From Prolixibacteraceae bacterium (GTDB taxonomy: Bacteria; Bacteroidota; Bacteroidia; Bacteroidales; Prolixibacteraceae): a stretch of 44,687 nucleotides of DNA. This document shows positions 35,047-44,364 of this stretch, one piece after another. The notes beneath the pieces were generated by a model, which was not told the origin of the DNA, searched no databases, and saw only the letters and a program-made list of their open reading frames with translations. The translations under genes and the position numbers were made by a program. The DNA lies in NCBI GenBank assembly GCA_029265875.1, contig JAJUGS010000002.1, forward strand, positions 1 to 44,687, read 5' to 3'. Within the stretch, counting starts at the first letter, position 1, and every line of letters starts with the position of its first letter.

Positions 35047-37149
35047 ATGAAACCAATACTCTTCATTCTGACTGTTTTTCTTGTTCTATCCTGTTCGGTA
35101 AAAAATCCGAATAATTTCGATTTGAAAAATATTCAGCAGAAAAACCCTGAAATCAGTGTAATTCAAAATGATGTTTTAAAAATCACGCCAACCAGCCAAA
35201 ACCAAAGCCTGACGGTTTGGGAAGGAAACGACCCCGAACGCTGGAAGAATGTAAATTATCTGGTTTGCGAAATCTGGCACGACAACGATTTCAGCGCGAT
35301 TCTGAATATCGAGTTTTACCGAAATGAAAAAAGTGCTGACAGCATTGTTACGCAAAGCGGTTCGGTGGCGGGCGATGCCACGCAAACGCCCCGCATGGCC
35401 GCTAAAATCGGGGTATTGCCAAAACTGAAAACCAAAGTGATTTTTCCGCTCGAACACCTGAATGCCCAGGAGATTTTTATGCCCCGTTTTCCGCGCCAGT
35501 TAAAAGGTACTGTGCTCGGAAACCGTATGAAACCGGAAGAAACCTCGAAAGTGGTGATTCGTTTCGGGCCATGGCAGGAGCCCCGCTTTACCCCAAAGTT
35601 TGAAATTACCGCTGTTTATCTCACCAAGGAAGTTCCCGGACCCTTTCCGCCGGTGGAAGAAAAAGTGGTGGACAAACTCGGACAGTGGATGGCAAAAGAC
35701 TGGCCCGGAAAAACAAAGGATGAAAGTGAATTAAAGATGCTGCTGGAGAGTCAGCTGGCAGCGGCTCAAACTTCGTCGTTTCCCGAAAACTGGAGCAAAT
35801 ATGGCGGCTGGAAAGCCAAAAAGTTTGAAGCCACCGGTTTTTTCCGCACCCACAACGACGGAACCCGCTGGTGGCTGGTTGACCCCGATGGTTATGCTTT
35901 TGTTTCGGTGGGAATCGACTGCATCCGCAGCAACGCCTCGGGTGTGATTTCGGGGCAGGAAGACCTTTTTGAATGGCTGCCCGATTCAACAGATGCAATT
36001 TATAAATCAGGATTTGGCACTCGTGGAAAATATGTTCAGGCTGATTTTTATCAGTTTAACCTGATGCGTGTTTTTGGCGAAAGCTGGCGCGAAAAATGGG
36101 AAACTATTACATCAGGGCAAATCCGCGAATTTGCCGTGAATACCATCGGCAACTGGTCGGATATTGAATTTGCCCGGAAAGCACAGATTCCCTATGTTTT
36201 GCCACTTTCGCGGTTTCCTTCGACCGAAGTGAAACTCTTCCGCGATTTTCCGGATGTTTTTGCTGCCGAGTACGCCGAAAACGCAAAAACCTTTGCGCAG
36301 CAACTCAACGAATTTAAAGACGACAGATACCTCATTGGTTATTTTTTGCGCAACGAACCCACCTGGGCTTTTGGCGCTAACGACGTGGCTTTCGAGATGT
36401 TTGCCACTTCTCAACCTTCGGAATCGAAAAAAGAATTTGCCCGGTGGCTGGCCGAAAAATATGGTTCGATTGATGAATTCAACAAACAATGGAACCTGAA
36501 ACTGGGCGGCTTTGAACAGTTCCCGAAACAGGTTTTTGAAGAATACCCGTCAGAAATAGCCAAAGCTGATTTCTGGAAATTCTCGGAAGTTTTGGTGGCA
36601 AAATATGTCAACGTTCCGTGCGACGAAGTGGAAAAGGTGGACCCGAACCACCTGAACCTCGGGATGCGGTACGCCTGGATGAGTTCAGATTTGCTGTACA
36701 AAGCCGGCGAACGTTTTGATGTGTTTTCGATCAACGGATACGGAAATCCCGGGCCACCCGAAACCGCTGAAATTGCAAAAATCAGCGGAAAACCGGTGAT
36801 GATTGGCGAGTTTCATCACGGTTCCATCGACCGCGGATTGCCCGCAACCGGTATTCAGGGTGCGCTCACCCAAACTGACCGGGGAACGGCTTACCGATAT
36901 TATGTGGAGCAGGGACTGGCACGGCCTGAACTCATCGGGATGCATTATTTTCAGTGGCTCGACCAACCGGTTTTCGGGCGTTTTGATGGCGAAAATTATA
37001 ATATCGGGTTTATGGATATTTGCAACCGGCCTTACAAAGAACTGGTGGATGCGGCAAAACAAACCCACCTGAGAATGTACGAAGTGGCAACCGGCAAAGA
37101 AAAACCGTTTGATGAGGTGATTGAAAAAATTCCGTCGATTCATTATTAA
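35047..37149 (+). CDS. GH50-like (beta-agarase-related) clan GH-A glycosidase, lipoprotein
   Basis: A 700-residue protein with a lipobox V-L-S-C (Cys16). An N-terminal beta-sandwich, probably carbohydrate-binding (about 25-195), precedes a (beta/alpha)8 domain. The segment G-F-F-R-T-H-N-D-G-T-R-W-W-L-V-D-P-D-G-Y (from about 264), the acid/base E437 in L-R-N-E-P-T-W, the nucleophile E588 in M-I-G-E-F-H-H-G, and a final G-R-F-D-G-E-N-Y-N-I-G-F-M-D-I resemble GH50. Characterised GH50 enzymes are beta-agarases, but distant members may have other galactan targets, so the activity is open. It follows the GH2 gene on the same strand. Confidence 0.72.
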   Translation: MKPILFILTVFLVLSCSVKNPNNFDLKNIQQKNPEISVIQNDVLKITPTSQNQSLTVWEGNDPERWKNVNYLVCEIWHDNDFSAILNIEFYRNEKSADSIVTQSGSVAGDATQTPRMAAKIGVLPKLKTKVIFPLEHLNAQEIFMPRFPRQLKGTVLGNRMKPEETSKVVIRFGPWQEPRFTPKFEITAVYLTKEVPGPFPPVEEKVVDKLGQWMAKDWPGKTKDESELKMLLESQLAAAQTSSFPENWSKYGGWKAKKFEATGFFRTHNDGTRWWLVDPDGYAFVSVGIDCIRSNASGVISGQEDLFEWLPDSTDAIYKSGFGTRGKYVQADFYQFNLMRVFGESWREKWETITSGQIREFAVNTIGNWSDIEFARKAQIPYVLPLSRFPSTEVKLFRDFPDVFAAEYAENAKTFAQQLNEFKDDRYLIGYFLRNEPTWAFGANDVAFEMFATSQPSESKKEFARWLAEKYGSIDEFNKQWNLKLGGFEQFPKQVFEEYPSEIAKADFWKFSEVLVAKYVNVPCDEVEKVDPNHLNLGMRYAWMSSDLLYKAGERFDVFSINGYGNPGPPETAEIAKISGKPVMIGEFHHGSIDRGLPATGIQGALTQTDRGTAYRYYVEQGLARPELIGMHYFQWLDQPVFGRFDGENYNIGFMDICNRPYKELVDAAKQTHLRMYEVATGKEKPFDEVIEKIPSIHY

Positions 37150-37213
37150 AACTTTTGTGGAAACAATCCACCGAATTTCTTTAATGCGTATAAATTTGTC
37201 AAAATTTTAATTC

Positions 37214-37903
37214 ATGGAAATTCAGAACCTGTTGTATTTGGGTACCCTCGCAATCCTGCTGATATTGGCAGTGGCAATGATTGCAAAAATTACAAACGAT
37301 TTGCTGTTTGAAATCAAATACATCTTGCCGGCAGTGGTGTTTTCGGCCATTATTTTTCTGATGATCAACATCAGGTTGGCTGAGTTGAAAGTGTTTGTCT
37401 ATAATCCGAACTACCTTTCGGGAATCAACTGGCTGCAATATCCGGCGGAAGAATGGGTATTAATGCCTGTGATTTCATTGTTTTCGTTTGCGGCCTATTT
37501 ATTCACCAAAAAACGGTTGACAAGTTTCGAGAAACCCAATCTTTTTGTGATTGTCAGTTTGGTTTTGCTGGTGATTTCGGGTTTGATTACCTGGTTTTCC
37601 CGGCAAAAGGTTTACCCGTTTTCATTGTTTATGCTGGTTACTATTTATCTCGGCTACACCGTTTTCAGAAACCGGTTTAAACATCACTTAACCAGTTTTT
37701 ACCTTGCATATCTGATCATGGTCATCCCGTTTTTTGTGTTAAAGGCAGTTGTATTTTCAGTTCAGTTGATTATTCCCGACAGCAATTACCTGATTGGAAT
37801 CAGCCTTTTGAATATGCCGGTGGAGGAATTTGCCTTTTTATTTCTTTTAATGCTTATCAATATTACCATTTACGAATACCTGCGCGAAAGACGTTTGTTT
37901 TAA
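37214..37903 (+). CDS. Lycopene cyclase domain protein (CrtYcd-type)
   Basis: A 229-residue integral membrane protein with about seven hydrophobic segments in two similar halves. Each half carries the E-E motif of the small-type cyclases: L-Q-Y-P-A-E-E-W-V-L-M-P-V in the first and L-N-M-P-V-E-E-F-A-F-L-F-L in the second. This is the fused form of the actinobacterial CrtYc/CrtYd heterodimer, which forms beta-rings on lycopene. No phytoene synthase or desaturase is nearby. The Kdo transferase gene follows 20 bases later, so they probably share a transcript. Confidence 0.86.
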   Translation: MEIQNLLYLGTLAILLILAVAMIAKITNDLLFEIKYILPAVVFSAIIFLMINIRLAELKVFVYNPNYLSGINWLQYPAEEWVLMPVISLFSFAAYLFTKKRLTSFEKPNLFVIVSLVLLVISGLITWFSRQKVYPFSLFMLVTIYLGYTVFRNRFKHHLTSFYLAYLIMVIPFFVLKAVVFSVQLIIPDSNYLIGISLLNMPVEEFAFLFLLMLINITIYEYLRERRLF

Positions 37904-37923
37904 CCAGGTTAAAATTTTTTATC

Positions 37924-39174
37924 ATGAACTTTCTGTATTCCATTGCCATTCGTTTTTATGCTGTTGCGATAAAAGTGGCAGCGCTTTTTAACGAAAAGGC
38001 AAAACTGTTTGTTACTGGTCGTAAAAACTGGGAGCAAAACCTGAAATCGAAAATTGATCCAAAAGCAAAATACATTTGGGTGCATTGTGCCTCACTGGGC
38101 GAGTTTGAACAAGGCCGCCCGCTGATTGAAGCCGTAAAGGAACAGTTCCCGGCGTATAAAATTGCATTGACATTTTTCTCTCCGTCGGGGTACGAAATCC
38201 GCAAAAACTATCCGCTGGCTGATGTGGTGGCCTATCTTCCGCTGGATACTAAGAGAAACGCCCGCACTTTTATAAGTATCGTGAATCCTGAAAAAGTGTT
38301 TTTTGTGAAATATGAATACTGGAATAATTATATAAGCGAACTTCACAACCGGAAAATTCCGCTTTACCTTGTTTCGGCCATTTTCAGAAAAGAACAACTA
38401 TTTTTCAGCAAAACACCCTGGGGGAAATGGTTCCGGAAAATGCTCTTCAAAGTTGAACACCTGTTTGTGCAAACAAAAGTTTCGGGTGCATTACTGGAAT
38501 CTGTCGGTATAAAAAATTACACGGTTTCGGGCGATACCCGTTTCGACCGTGTGGCTGCCATTGCAGCAGCAGCCAAAGATATTCCTCCGGTTGAAAAGTT
38601 TAAAGGCGGTTCGTTGCTGGTGGTGGCCGGCAGCACCTGGAAACCCGATGAAGAGTTGCTCGCGGCATTTATCAACCAAAGCAGCGGGGTGAAGTTTATC
38701 ATCGCACCGCACGAAGTTTCGGCAGCCAACGTCAGCCGCATCAAACAATCGGTTACCAAGCGGGTGATTGAATACAGTAAAGTGCAGGAATCGGAGATTG
38801 CCAATTTCGATGTAATTATTATTGATTCCATTGGATTGCTTTCGTCGTTATACCGCTATGGAAATATCGCTTACATCGGTGGAGGATTTGGCGTGGGTAT
38901 TCACAACATTCTCGAAGCAGCCACTTTTGGGTTGCCGGTCATCTTTGGCCCGAACTATCAGAAATTCCGGGAGGCGGTGGAACTGGCAGCCGAGGGTGGC
39001 GCCTTTCCGATTGCTTCGGAATCGGATTTTTTTACAAAACTGAATAACCTGCTGACAGATAAAATTTTGTTAGCGGAATCAGCTTCTGTCAGCCAGAACT
39101 ATGTAGCAAAAAATGTGGGATCGACACAGCTTATCATAAAAAAAGTTTTCAACAACGGGGTTTCCGTGAATTGA
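37924..39174 (+). CDS. waaA: 3-deoxy-D-manno-octulosonic acid transferase (GT30)
   Basis: A 416-residue GT30 enzyme that moves Kdo from CMP-Kdo to lipid A precursor in lipopolysaccharide assembly, at the inner face of the cytoplasmic membrane. An N-terminal hydrophobic anchor precedes H-C-A-S-L-G-E-F-E-Q-G-R-P-L (the conserved Glu of the active site) and F-F-S-P-S-G-Y-E. In the C-terminal Rossmann half are V-A-G-S-T-W-K-P-D-E, I-G-G-G-F-G-V-G-I-H-N-I-L-E-A and G-P-N-Y-Q-K-F. The length is normal. It lies 20 bases after the lycopene-cyclase-domain gene. It marks the cell as Gram-negative. Confidence 0.95.
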   Translation: MNFLYSIAIRFYAVAIKVAALFNEKAKLFVTGRKNWEQNLKSKIDPKAKYIWVHCASLGEFEQGRPLIEAVKEQFPAYKIALTFFSPSGYEIRKNYPLADVVAYLPLDTKRNARTFISIVNPEKVFFVKYEYWNNYISELHNRKIPLYLVSAIFRKEQLFFSKTPWGKWFRKMLFKVEHLFVQTKVSGALLESVGIKNYTVSGDTRFDRVAAIAAAAKDIPPVEKFKGGSLLVVAGSTWKPDEELLAAFINQSSGVKFIIAPHEVSAANVSRIKQSVTKRVIEYSKVQESEIANFDVIIIDSIGLLSSLYRYGNIAYIGGGFGVGIHNILEAATFGLPVIFGPNYQKFREAVELAAEGGAFPIASESDFFTKLNNLLTDKILLAESASVSQNYVAKNVGSTQLIIKKVFNNGVSVN

Positions 39175-39377
39175 TTTTTGTCATCAGTTTTTATCAACAC
39201 AAACCCCTTCAAACTCCCTGAAAATAAAGGGAAACATAAAATTGATATTGTGAATAAAGTTTTTCTTTTTGACAACTTTTTTTGGATATTAAAAGGTTAA
39301 AAAGTTCATTATCAGTTATCTAACAACTGAAAGTTGATAACTTTTAAGAATTCTGCCCCAAAAAATCTTCCAAAATA

Positions 39378-39385
39378 TAGGTTTG
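39378..39385 (+). promoter_or_regulatory. -7 promoter box of the ribonucleotide reductase gene
   Basis: TAGGTTTG is an exact TAnnTTTG match, leaving a leader of about 75 bases before the ATG at 39466. No cobalamin riboswitch core was recognised in the 291-base gap (39175-39465); overlapping AGTTATC/GATAACT inverted repeats occur at 39314-39342. Confidence 0.42.
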
Positions 39386-39465
39386 TGTTTTATCTTGCGT
39401 CACACAAAATCGATGTAAAAAAGATAGATCAACACTCTACAAATTCTTTAAATAACTTAACAAAA

Positions 39466-42024
39466 ATGGCAATTAGCGAAGTATCTGAAAAGGTTGCAAC
39501 AGGCAGGAAAATCTATTCACAGGAAGAAGCAGTGAAAGCTTCACTCAAGTATTTTAACGGCGACGACCTGGCCGCACGCGTTTGGGTAAACAAGTATGCG
39601 CTGAAAGATTCGTTCGGGAATATTTTTGAAGTAAGTCCCGATGATATGCACCGGAGATTAGCCAAAGAAATTGCCCGGATTGAAAACCGGTATCCGAACC
39701 CGCTGACTGAGGAAGAAATTTATAACGTTCTGAAAGATTTTAAATACATCGTACCACAAGGCGGGCCGATGACAGGTATTGGCAACGATTACCAGATCGC
39801 TTCGCTGTCGAACTGTTTTGTGGTGGGCAACGATGGAAATTCCGATTCGTACGGCGGGATTATGAAAATTGACCAGGAACAGGTTCAACTGATGAAACGC
39901 CGTGGTGGGGTGGGGCACGATTTGTCGCATATCCGCCCGAAAGGCTCGCCGGTGAAAAACTCAGCACTCACTTCAACCGGTATTGTCCCGTTCATGGAGC
40001 GTTACTCCAACTCAACACGCGAAGTGGCACAGGATGGAAGACGCGGTGCGCTGATGCTTTCAGTTTCGATAAAACACCCCGATTCAGAGAATTTTATTGA
40101 TGCCAAACTCGAACAGGGAAAAGTTACAGGCGCCAATGTTTCGGTAAAACTGCAGGACGATTTTATGCAGGCTGTTGAAGCAGGAGCACCCTACATTCAG
40201 CAATATCCGATCGACTCGAAAAACCCCGTTTATACCAAGGAAATCAACGCCACCGACCTTTGGAAAAAAATAGTGTACAACGCCTGGAAATCGGCCGAAC
40301 CGGGAATTCTATTCTGGGACACCATTATCAAAGAATCCATTCCGGATTGTTATGCCGATTTGGGTTACCGCACGGTTTCGACCAACCCGTGTGGCGAAAT
40401 TCCACTGTGCCCATACGACAGTTGCCGGTTGCTGGCCATTAACCTGTATTCGTATGTCGAAAATCCGTTTACTAAAAAGGCAAAATTCAACTTCGATCTG
40501 TTCAAAGAACACATTCATTATGCACAACGCATCATGGATGATATCATCGATCTCGAACTGGAGAAAATTGATGCCATTCTTGATAAAATAAATGCCGACC
40601 CGGAAGACGAAAACATCAAATATGTTGAAAAGAAACTGTGGGAAAATATAAAACGCAAAGCCTACGAAGGCCGTCGTACCGGTATCGGTATCACTGCCGA
40701 AGGTGATATGTTAGCGGCAATGGGTTTGCGTTATGGGAGCGAAGATGCCACCGATTTTTCGGAGGAAATTCACAAAACCACGGCTTTGGAGGCTTACCGT
40801 TCATCGGTGTACTTGGCAAAAGACCGCGGCCCGTTCAAAATTTACGATGCCGAAAGGGAAAAAAACAACCCGATGATCAACCGCATCAAAAATGCCGATC
40901 CGGAATTGTATGAAAAAATGACCAAATACGGGCGCAGAAATATTGCTCTTCTAACGATTGCACCTACCGGGACCACCAGTTTGATGACACAAACCACTTC
41001 GGGTATCGAACCCGTGTTTTTGCCGGTTTACAAACGCCGCAGAAAAGTGAACCCGGGCGATAAGGATGTTCGGATTGATTTTACCGATGAAAACGGCGAC
41101 AGTTGGGAGGAATACATCGTTTTCCACCACAAATTCAAAACCTGGATGGAAGTTAATGGGTATGATACGAAACGTGATTATTCACAGGAAGAACTGAATG
41201 AACTTGTTGCCAAATCTCCCTATTACAAAGCCACTTCGAATGATGTTGACTGGCTGGCAAAGGTGCGGATGCAGGGACGGATACAAAAATGGGTTGACCA
41301 CTCAATCAGTGTTACCATTAACCTTCCATCGGATGTTAAAGAAGAACTGGTGGGTGAATTATACATGGAAGCCTGGAAAAGCGGTTGCAAAGGTGTTACT
41401 GTTTACCGCGATGGTTCACGCTCGGGTGTGCTGATTTCGAATGATGAATCAAAAGATAAAAGAAAAGTGGGCGGATTCCCTGTAAAACGCCCGGAAAAAC
41501 TGGAAGCTGACGTGGTTCGTTTTCAGAATAACAAAGACAAATGGATTGCTTTCGTAGGACTGATTGACGGAAGACCTTACGAAATTTTTACCGGGTTAAG
41601 CGACGATGAAGATGGAATTCTGTTACCACGCTCTATTTCAAAAGGATATATCATTAAAAACTGGGACGACGAAGAAAATTCACGGTACGATTTCCAGTAT
41701 ATCAACTCGAGAGGTTATAAAACCACTATCGAAGGGCTGTCGCATAAATTCAACCCGGTTTACTGGAACTATGCAAAACTGATTTCGGGTACTTTGCGCC
41801 ACGGGATGCCAATTCACAAAGTGGTGGAACTGGTTACCAGCCTTCAGCTCGACAACGAAACCATTAACTCATGGAAAGCCGGTGTGGCAAGGGCGCTGAA
41901 AAAATACATCCCCGACGGGACTTTGGCCGAAGGTGCACTCTGCGGCGAATGCGGATCACACGAGGTGATTTACCAGGAAGGCTGCCTCACCTGTATTTCA
42001 TGCGGCTCCTCAAAATGCGGATGA
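39466..42024 (+). CDS. nrdJ: Adenosylcobalamin-dependent class II ribonucleotide reductase
   Basis: An 852-residue enzyme that converts ribonucleotides to deoxyribonucleotides with a B12-generated thiyl radical. Conserved sites: C117 in L-S-N-C-F-V-V (redox pair), the radical-site N307-P-C309-G-E311, and A-P-T-G-T-T-S-L-M. The C-terminus has four-plus cysteines, C-G-E-C-G and C-L-T-C-I-S-C-G, a zinc-ribbon-like end with the shuttle thiols. The start at 39466 is preferred since the family opens near the E-E-A-V-K-A-S-L-K-Y-F helix; a TTG 44 codons earlier would overlap the promoter box. The gene is monocistronic, with a strong terminator after it. Confidence 0.94.
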   Translation: MAISEVSEKVATGRKIYSQEEAVKASLKYFNGDDLAARVWVNKYALKDSFGNIFEVSPDDMHRRLAKEIARIENRYPNPLTEEEIYNVLKDFKYIVPQGGPMTGIGNDYQIASLSNCFVVGNDGNSDSYGGIMKIDQEQVQLMKRRGGVGHDLSHIRPKGSPVKNSALTSTGIVPFMERYSNSTREVAQDGRRGALMLSVSIKHPDSENFIDAKLEQGKVTGANVSVKLQDDFMQAVEAGAPYIQQYPIDSKNPVYTKEINATDLWKKIVYNAWKSAEPGILFWDTIIKESIPDCYADLGYRTVSTNPCGEIPLCPYDSCRLLAINLYSYVENPFTKKAKFNFDLFKEHIHYAQRIMDDIIDLELEKIDAILDKINADPEDENIKYVEKKLWENIKRKAYEGRRTGIGITAEGDMLAAMGLRYGSEDATDFSEEIHKTTALEAYRSSVYLAKDRGPFKIYDAEREKNNPMINRIKNADPELYEKMTKYGRRNIALLTIAPTGTTSLMTQTTSGIEPVFLPVYKRRRKVNPGDKDVRIDFTDENGDSWEEYIVFHHKFKTWMEVNGYDTKRDYSQEELNELVAKSPYYKATSNDVDWLAKVRMQGRIQKWVDHSISVTINLPSDVKEELVGELYMEAWKSGCKGVTVYRDGSRSGVLISNDESKDKRKVGGFPVKRPEKLEADVVRFQNNKDKWIAFVGLIDGRPYEIFTGLSDDEDGILLPRSISKGYIIKNWDDEENSRYDFQYINSRGYKTTIEGLSHKFNPVYWNYAKLISGTLRHGMPIHKVVELVTSLQLDNETINSWKAGVARALKKYIPDGTLAEGALCGECGSHEVIYQEGCLTCISCGSSKCG

Positions 42025-42044
42025 TTCGTAATTTTGATATGATC

Positions 42045-42094
42045 AAAAGTGAAAACCTTCAGGATTTTAAAATCACTGAAGGTTTTCACTTTTT
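42045..42094 (+). terminator. Rho-independent terminator after nrdJ
   Basis: A perfect 18-bp stem, AAAAGTGAAAACCTTCAG (42045-42062) and CTGAAGGTTTTCACTTTT (42076-42093), with a 13-base loop; A and T runs at its base could let it work in both directions. It lies 21 bases past the nrdJ stop. Confidence 0.93.
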
Positions 42095-42256
42095 AAGCCC
42101 TCTGTGAGTTGGAAGGAAATGACATCAGGATTTCTTTGCCTGCAATATTGCCTTCCGGTAATCGTTTGTAAGAATGACAGGGCAGTTTGTAGCTTGTTGT
42201 TTTTTAATTTCTTTATTTTGCAGGGAATAGTGAAAATTTTGACGTTTTAATAAAGT

Positions 42257-42277
42257 GGGATCCGTTAAATTGATCCC
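42257..42277. other. Small hairpin in the gap before coaD
   Basis: GGGATC (42257-42262) pairs with GATCCC (42272-42277) over a 9-base loop, in the 320-base gap between the nrdJ terminator and coaD. Apart from this and a 15-codon ORF at 42296-42343 judged chance, I see nothing in 42095-42414; no exact TAnnTTTG box was spotted. Confidence 0.35.
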
Positions 42278-42414
42278 GGATTTTAAAAACGCCAGATGAT
42301 GGATTACTTTTCAGATTTGTTAAAAGGTGCCATAGCAAAGTAGCCTGATATTACAGACAAGAATCCTGAGACAATAAGCAATGTATATAAATAAATTTCT
42401 ACAAAATAAATAAA

Positions 42415-42912
42415 ATGAACCGGATAGCTATTTTCCCGGGGTCTTTCGATCCTTTTCATATCGGTCACGAATCAATCGTGAGACGCGCCCTTTCGCTTTT
42501 CGATAAAATTATCATCATGATTGGTTTTAATGCCAACAAAAAATCGTTTTTCGAGGTGGAGTACAGGTTGAAATGGATCAGGGAAATATTTAACGGTATC
42601 GATAATATCGAAATTAAAGTTCACGAAGGATTAACGGTTGATTTTTGCAAGGAAGTGAATGCAAACTATATTTTACGTGGCATCCGCACCTCTGCCGATT
42701 TTGAGTTTGAACGTGCCATTGCACAGATGAACAAAAAGATGCATCCCGAAATTGAGACCGTTTTTCTTTTAACACTTCCGGAACACACCCCGATTAATGC
42801 CACCATCATCCGCGACATCGTATTTCATGGCGGCGATGCCCGTCAGTTTTTGCCCAAAGGTTTTAACATGGATGAATTCAAAGAGCAGGTTCTCAAAAAA
42901 AGCCGTCAATAA
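42415..42912 (+). CDS. coaD: Pantetheine-phosphate adenylyltransferase
   Basis: A 165-residue enzyme of coenzyme A synthesis: 4'-phosphopantetheine plus ATP gives dephospho-CoA. Nucleotidyltransferase motifs are complete: G-S-F-D-P-F-H15-I-G-H18 at the N-terminus, R-G-I-R-T-S-A-D-F-E-F-E in the middle and I-N-A-T-I-I-R (an I-S-S-T-x-x-R variant) near the end. Length is typical (about 160). Its stop overlaps the start of the next gene as TAATG. Confidence 0.96.
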   Translation: MNRIAIFPGSFDPFHIGHESIVRRALSLFDKIIIMIGFNANKKSFFEVEYRLKWIREIFNGIDNIEIKVHEGLTVDFCKEVNANYILRGIRTSADFEFERAIAQMNKKMHPEIETVFLLTLPEHTPINATIIRDIVFHGGDARQFLPKGFNMDEFKEQVLKKSRQ

Positions 42913-44324
42913 TGTCACGATTCCTTTTTCTGTTTTTTGTGTTTCTCCTGCCGTTGCAGGCTTTTTCTGCGGTGACCATTCAATGTAATAACCCGAAGTA
43001 TGCGGCAAAAAAACTGGTTTTTTACAGCTATTCCGACCCGGTTTCGCACCAATCTGCTCCTGTTTTTACGCTTGAACCCGATGGCAATGGGAAAGCTTCA
43101 AAGTCGGTTGAAACTGCAACGGTGAAGTTTGTTTTTTGCGATTTCGGAATTTACAGGGGACTGCTTTTCCTCGAACCCGGACAAACCATCACGCTGAAAC
43201 TGCCACCCGTGCGTGAAAAAACTTTTGCCGATGAAAAAAATCCTTATTTCAAGCCGGTTACTTTCTGGTTCGAAACCGAAAACGCCCCGCAACTGAACAA
43301 CCAGGTTGCCCGGTTTACTGCACGGCTCAACCTCCTGACCGACCAGTATTTCGACCCGCTGTATTTCCGGCAGTCGAAACCCTATCTCGATTCGCTGAAA
43401 ACGGGAATCGACAAGGAGTTCGGTGCAGTTAAAAACGAACATTTTATGTTGAACAAACAGTTGGCCCTGAAACTGGTGGAAGTGGATGCTTTCAGACTGA
43501 AACCTGAAAATTATGCAAATATTTTCAACGAAATAAAACCTGTTTACTGGCAGTTTCCGGCTTTTACCGACCTGTTTGAAAAAGCATTCTCCGGATTGTT
43601 GAGTTTCGATGCCAAAACCGTGGGTGGCGACAACCTGAAAAAAGCGGTGAACCAGGGAAACCTGCAATTTTTAGCCGATCACCTGAAAAAGAAATACCAA
43701 GTCACCGGTGAAATGGCCGACCTGGCACTGCTGAAAATACTGCACGATGCCTGGTATTCGGGCGACTTTTCAAAAGCTTCCATCCAGCAAATGCTGAAAG
43801 CGACGCGGTTTACAGGACATCAGAACTCGGTGATCCGCGAAATGGCAAAAAACATTTCAGAGAAGATTTCGTTTTTGCTGACCGGCAGTGCTGCTCCCGC
43901 CATTTGCCTGAAAAACACGGATGGTGCGAAAACCTGCACCAACACCACCAAAGGAAAATACAAATACATTCTGTTTGCCGACACCGAAATGGCGGTGAGC
44001 CGCGAACACCTGAAATACCTGGCCACAGTGGAACAAAAGTTTCAGAAAAATCTCGAGATTTTCATTATTCTCCGGAAAACGGAACCGGCAGCGCTCAGGA
44101 AATTCTTTGCTGAAAACCAGGTTCCGGGGTTAAAGCTCATCGACGAAAACGGCGAATTCAGTGCGCTTTACAAAATCCGTTCGTATCCACAGTGTTTTCT
44201 TTTAGACGAAAATCATAAAGTAAAACTGTCCCCGGCCAAAGCACCGCTCGATGGCTTTGAGCAGCAATTTGGGACTTTATTGCAAAACGACCGGATTGAA
44301 AACCTGCGGAAACAGGGGAAATAA
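42912..44324 (+). CDS. Exported thioredoxin-fold protein lacking the CxxC motif
   Basis: A 470-residue exported protein: signal peptide 1-19 (L-P-L-Q-A-F-S-A), a beta-rich N-terminal domain (20-115, like the DUF4369-type domain that often precedes TlpA-like domains), a helical middle (120-320) and a thioredoxin-like C-terminal domain (about 325-460). That domain keeps the fold order and the cis-Pro region S-Y-P-Q-C-F-L-L-D-E. Where the C-x-x-C should be, after the first strand (Y-I-L-F-A-D), it reads T-E-M-A-V-S-R-E, so it cannot act as a normal disulfide reductase. It is translationally coupled to coaD, probably a chance neighbourhood. A binding or scaffolding role is possible. Confidence 0.72.
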   Translation: MSRFLFLFFVFLLPLQAFSAVTIQCNNPKYAAKKLVFYSYSDPVSHQSAPVFTLEPDGNGKASKSVETATVKFVFCDFGIYRGLLFLEPGQTITLKLPPVREKTFADEKNPYFKPVTFWFETENAPQLNNQVARFTARLNLLTDQYFDPLYFRQSKPYLDSLKTGIDKEFGAVKNEHFMLNKQLALKLVEVDAFRLKPENYANIFNEIKPVYWQFPAFTDLFEKAFSGLLSFDAKTVGGDNLKKAVNQGNLQFLADHLKKKYQVTGEMADLALLKILHDAWYSGDFSKASIQQMLKATRFTGHQNSVIREMAKNISEKISFLLTGSAAPAICLKNTDGAKTCTNTTKGKYKYILFADTEMAVSREHLKYLATVEQKFQKNLEIFIILRKTEPAALRKFFAENQVPGLKLIDENGEFSALYKIRSYPQCFLLDENHKVKLSPAKAPLDGFEQQFGTLLQNDRIENLRKQGK

Positions 44325-44364
44325 TTCTATCTGCTTTTCAACCCCTCTGTTGGCAGCCATTTCG

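Noticed and set aside
37157-37171. Hairpin GTGGA-AACAA-TCCAC after the GH50-like gene as terminator
   Set aside because: The stem is only 5 bp and no T-run follows.
39175-39465. Cobalamin riboswitch before the B12-dependent ribonucleotide reductase
   Set aside because: No B12-box-like conserved core or suitable long stem pattern was recognised in this gap; the region is AT-rich with only small inverted repeats.
42296-42343. 15-codon ORF (MMDYFSDLLKGAIAK) upstream of coaD
   Set aside because: No ribosome-binding or promoter support, and such short ORFs occur by chance; conservation cannot be tested here.
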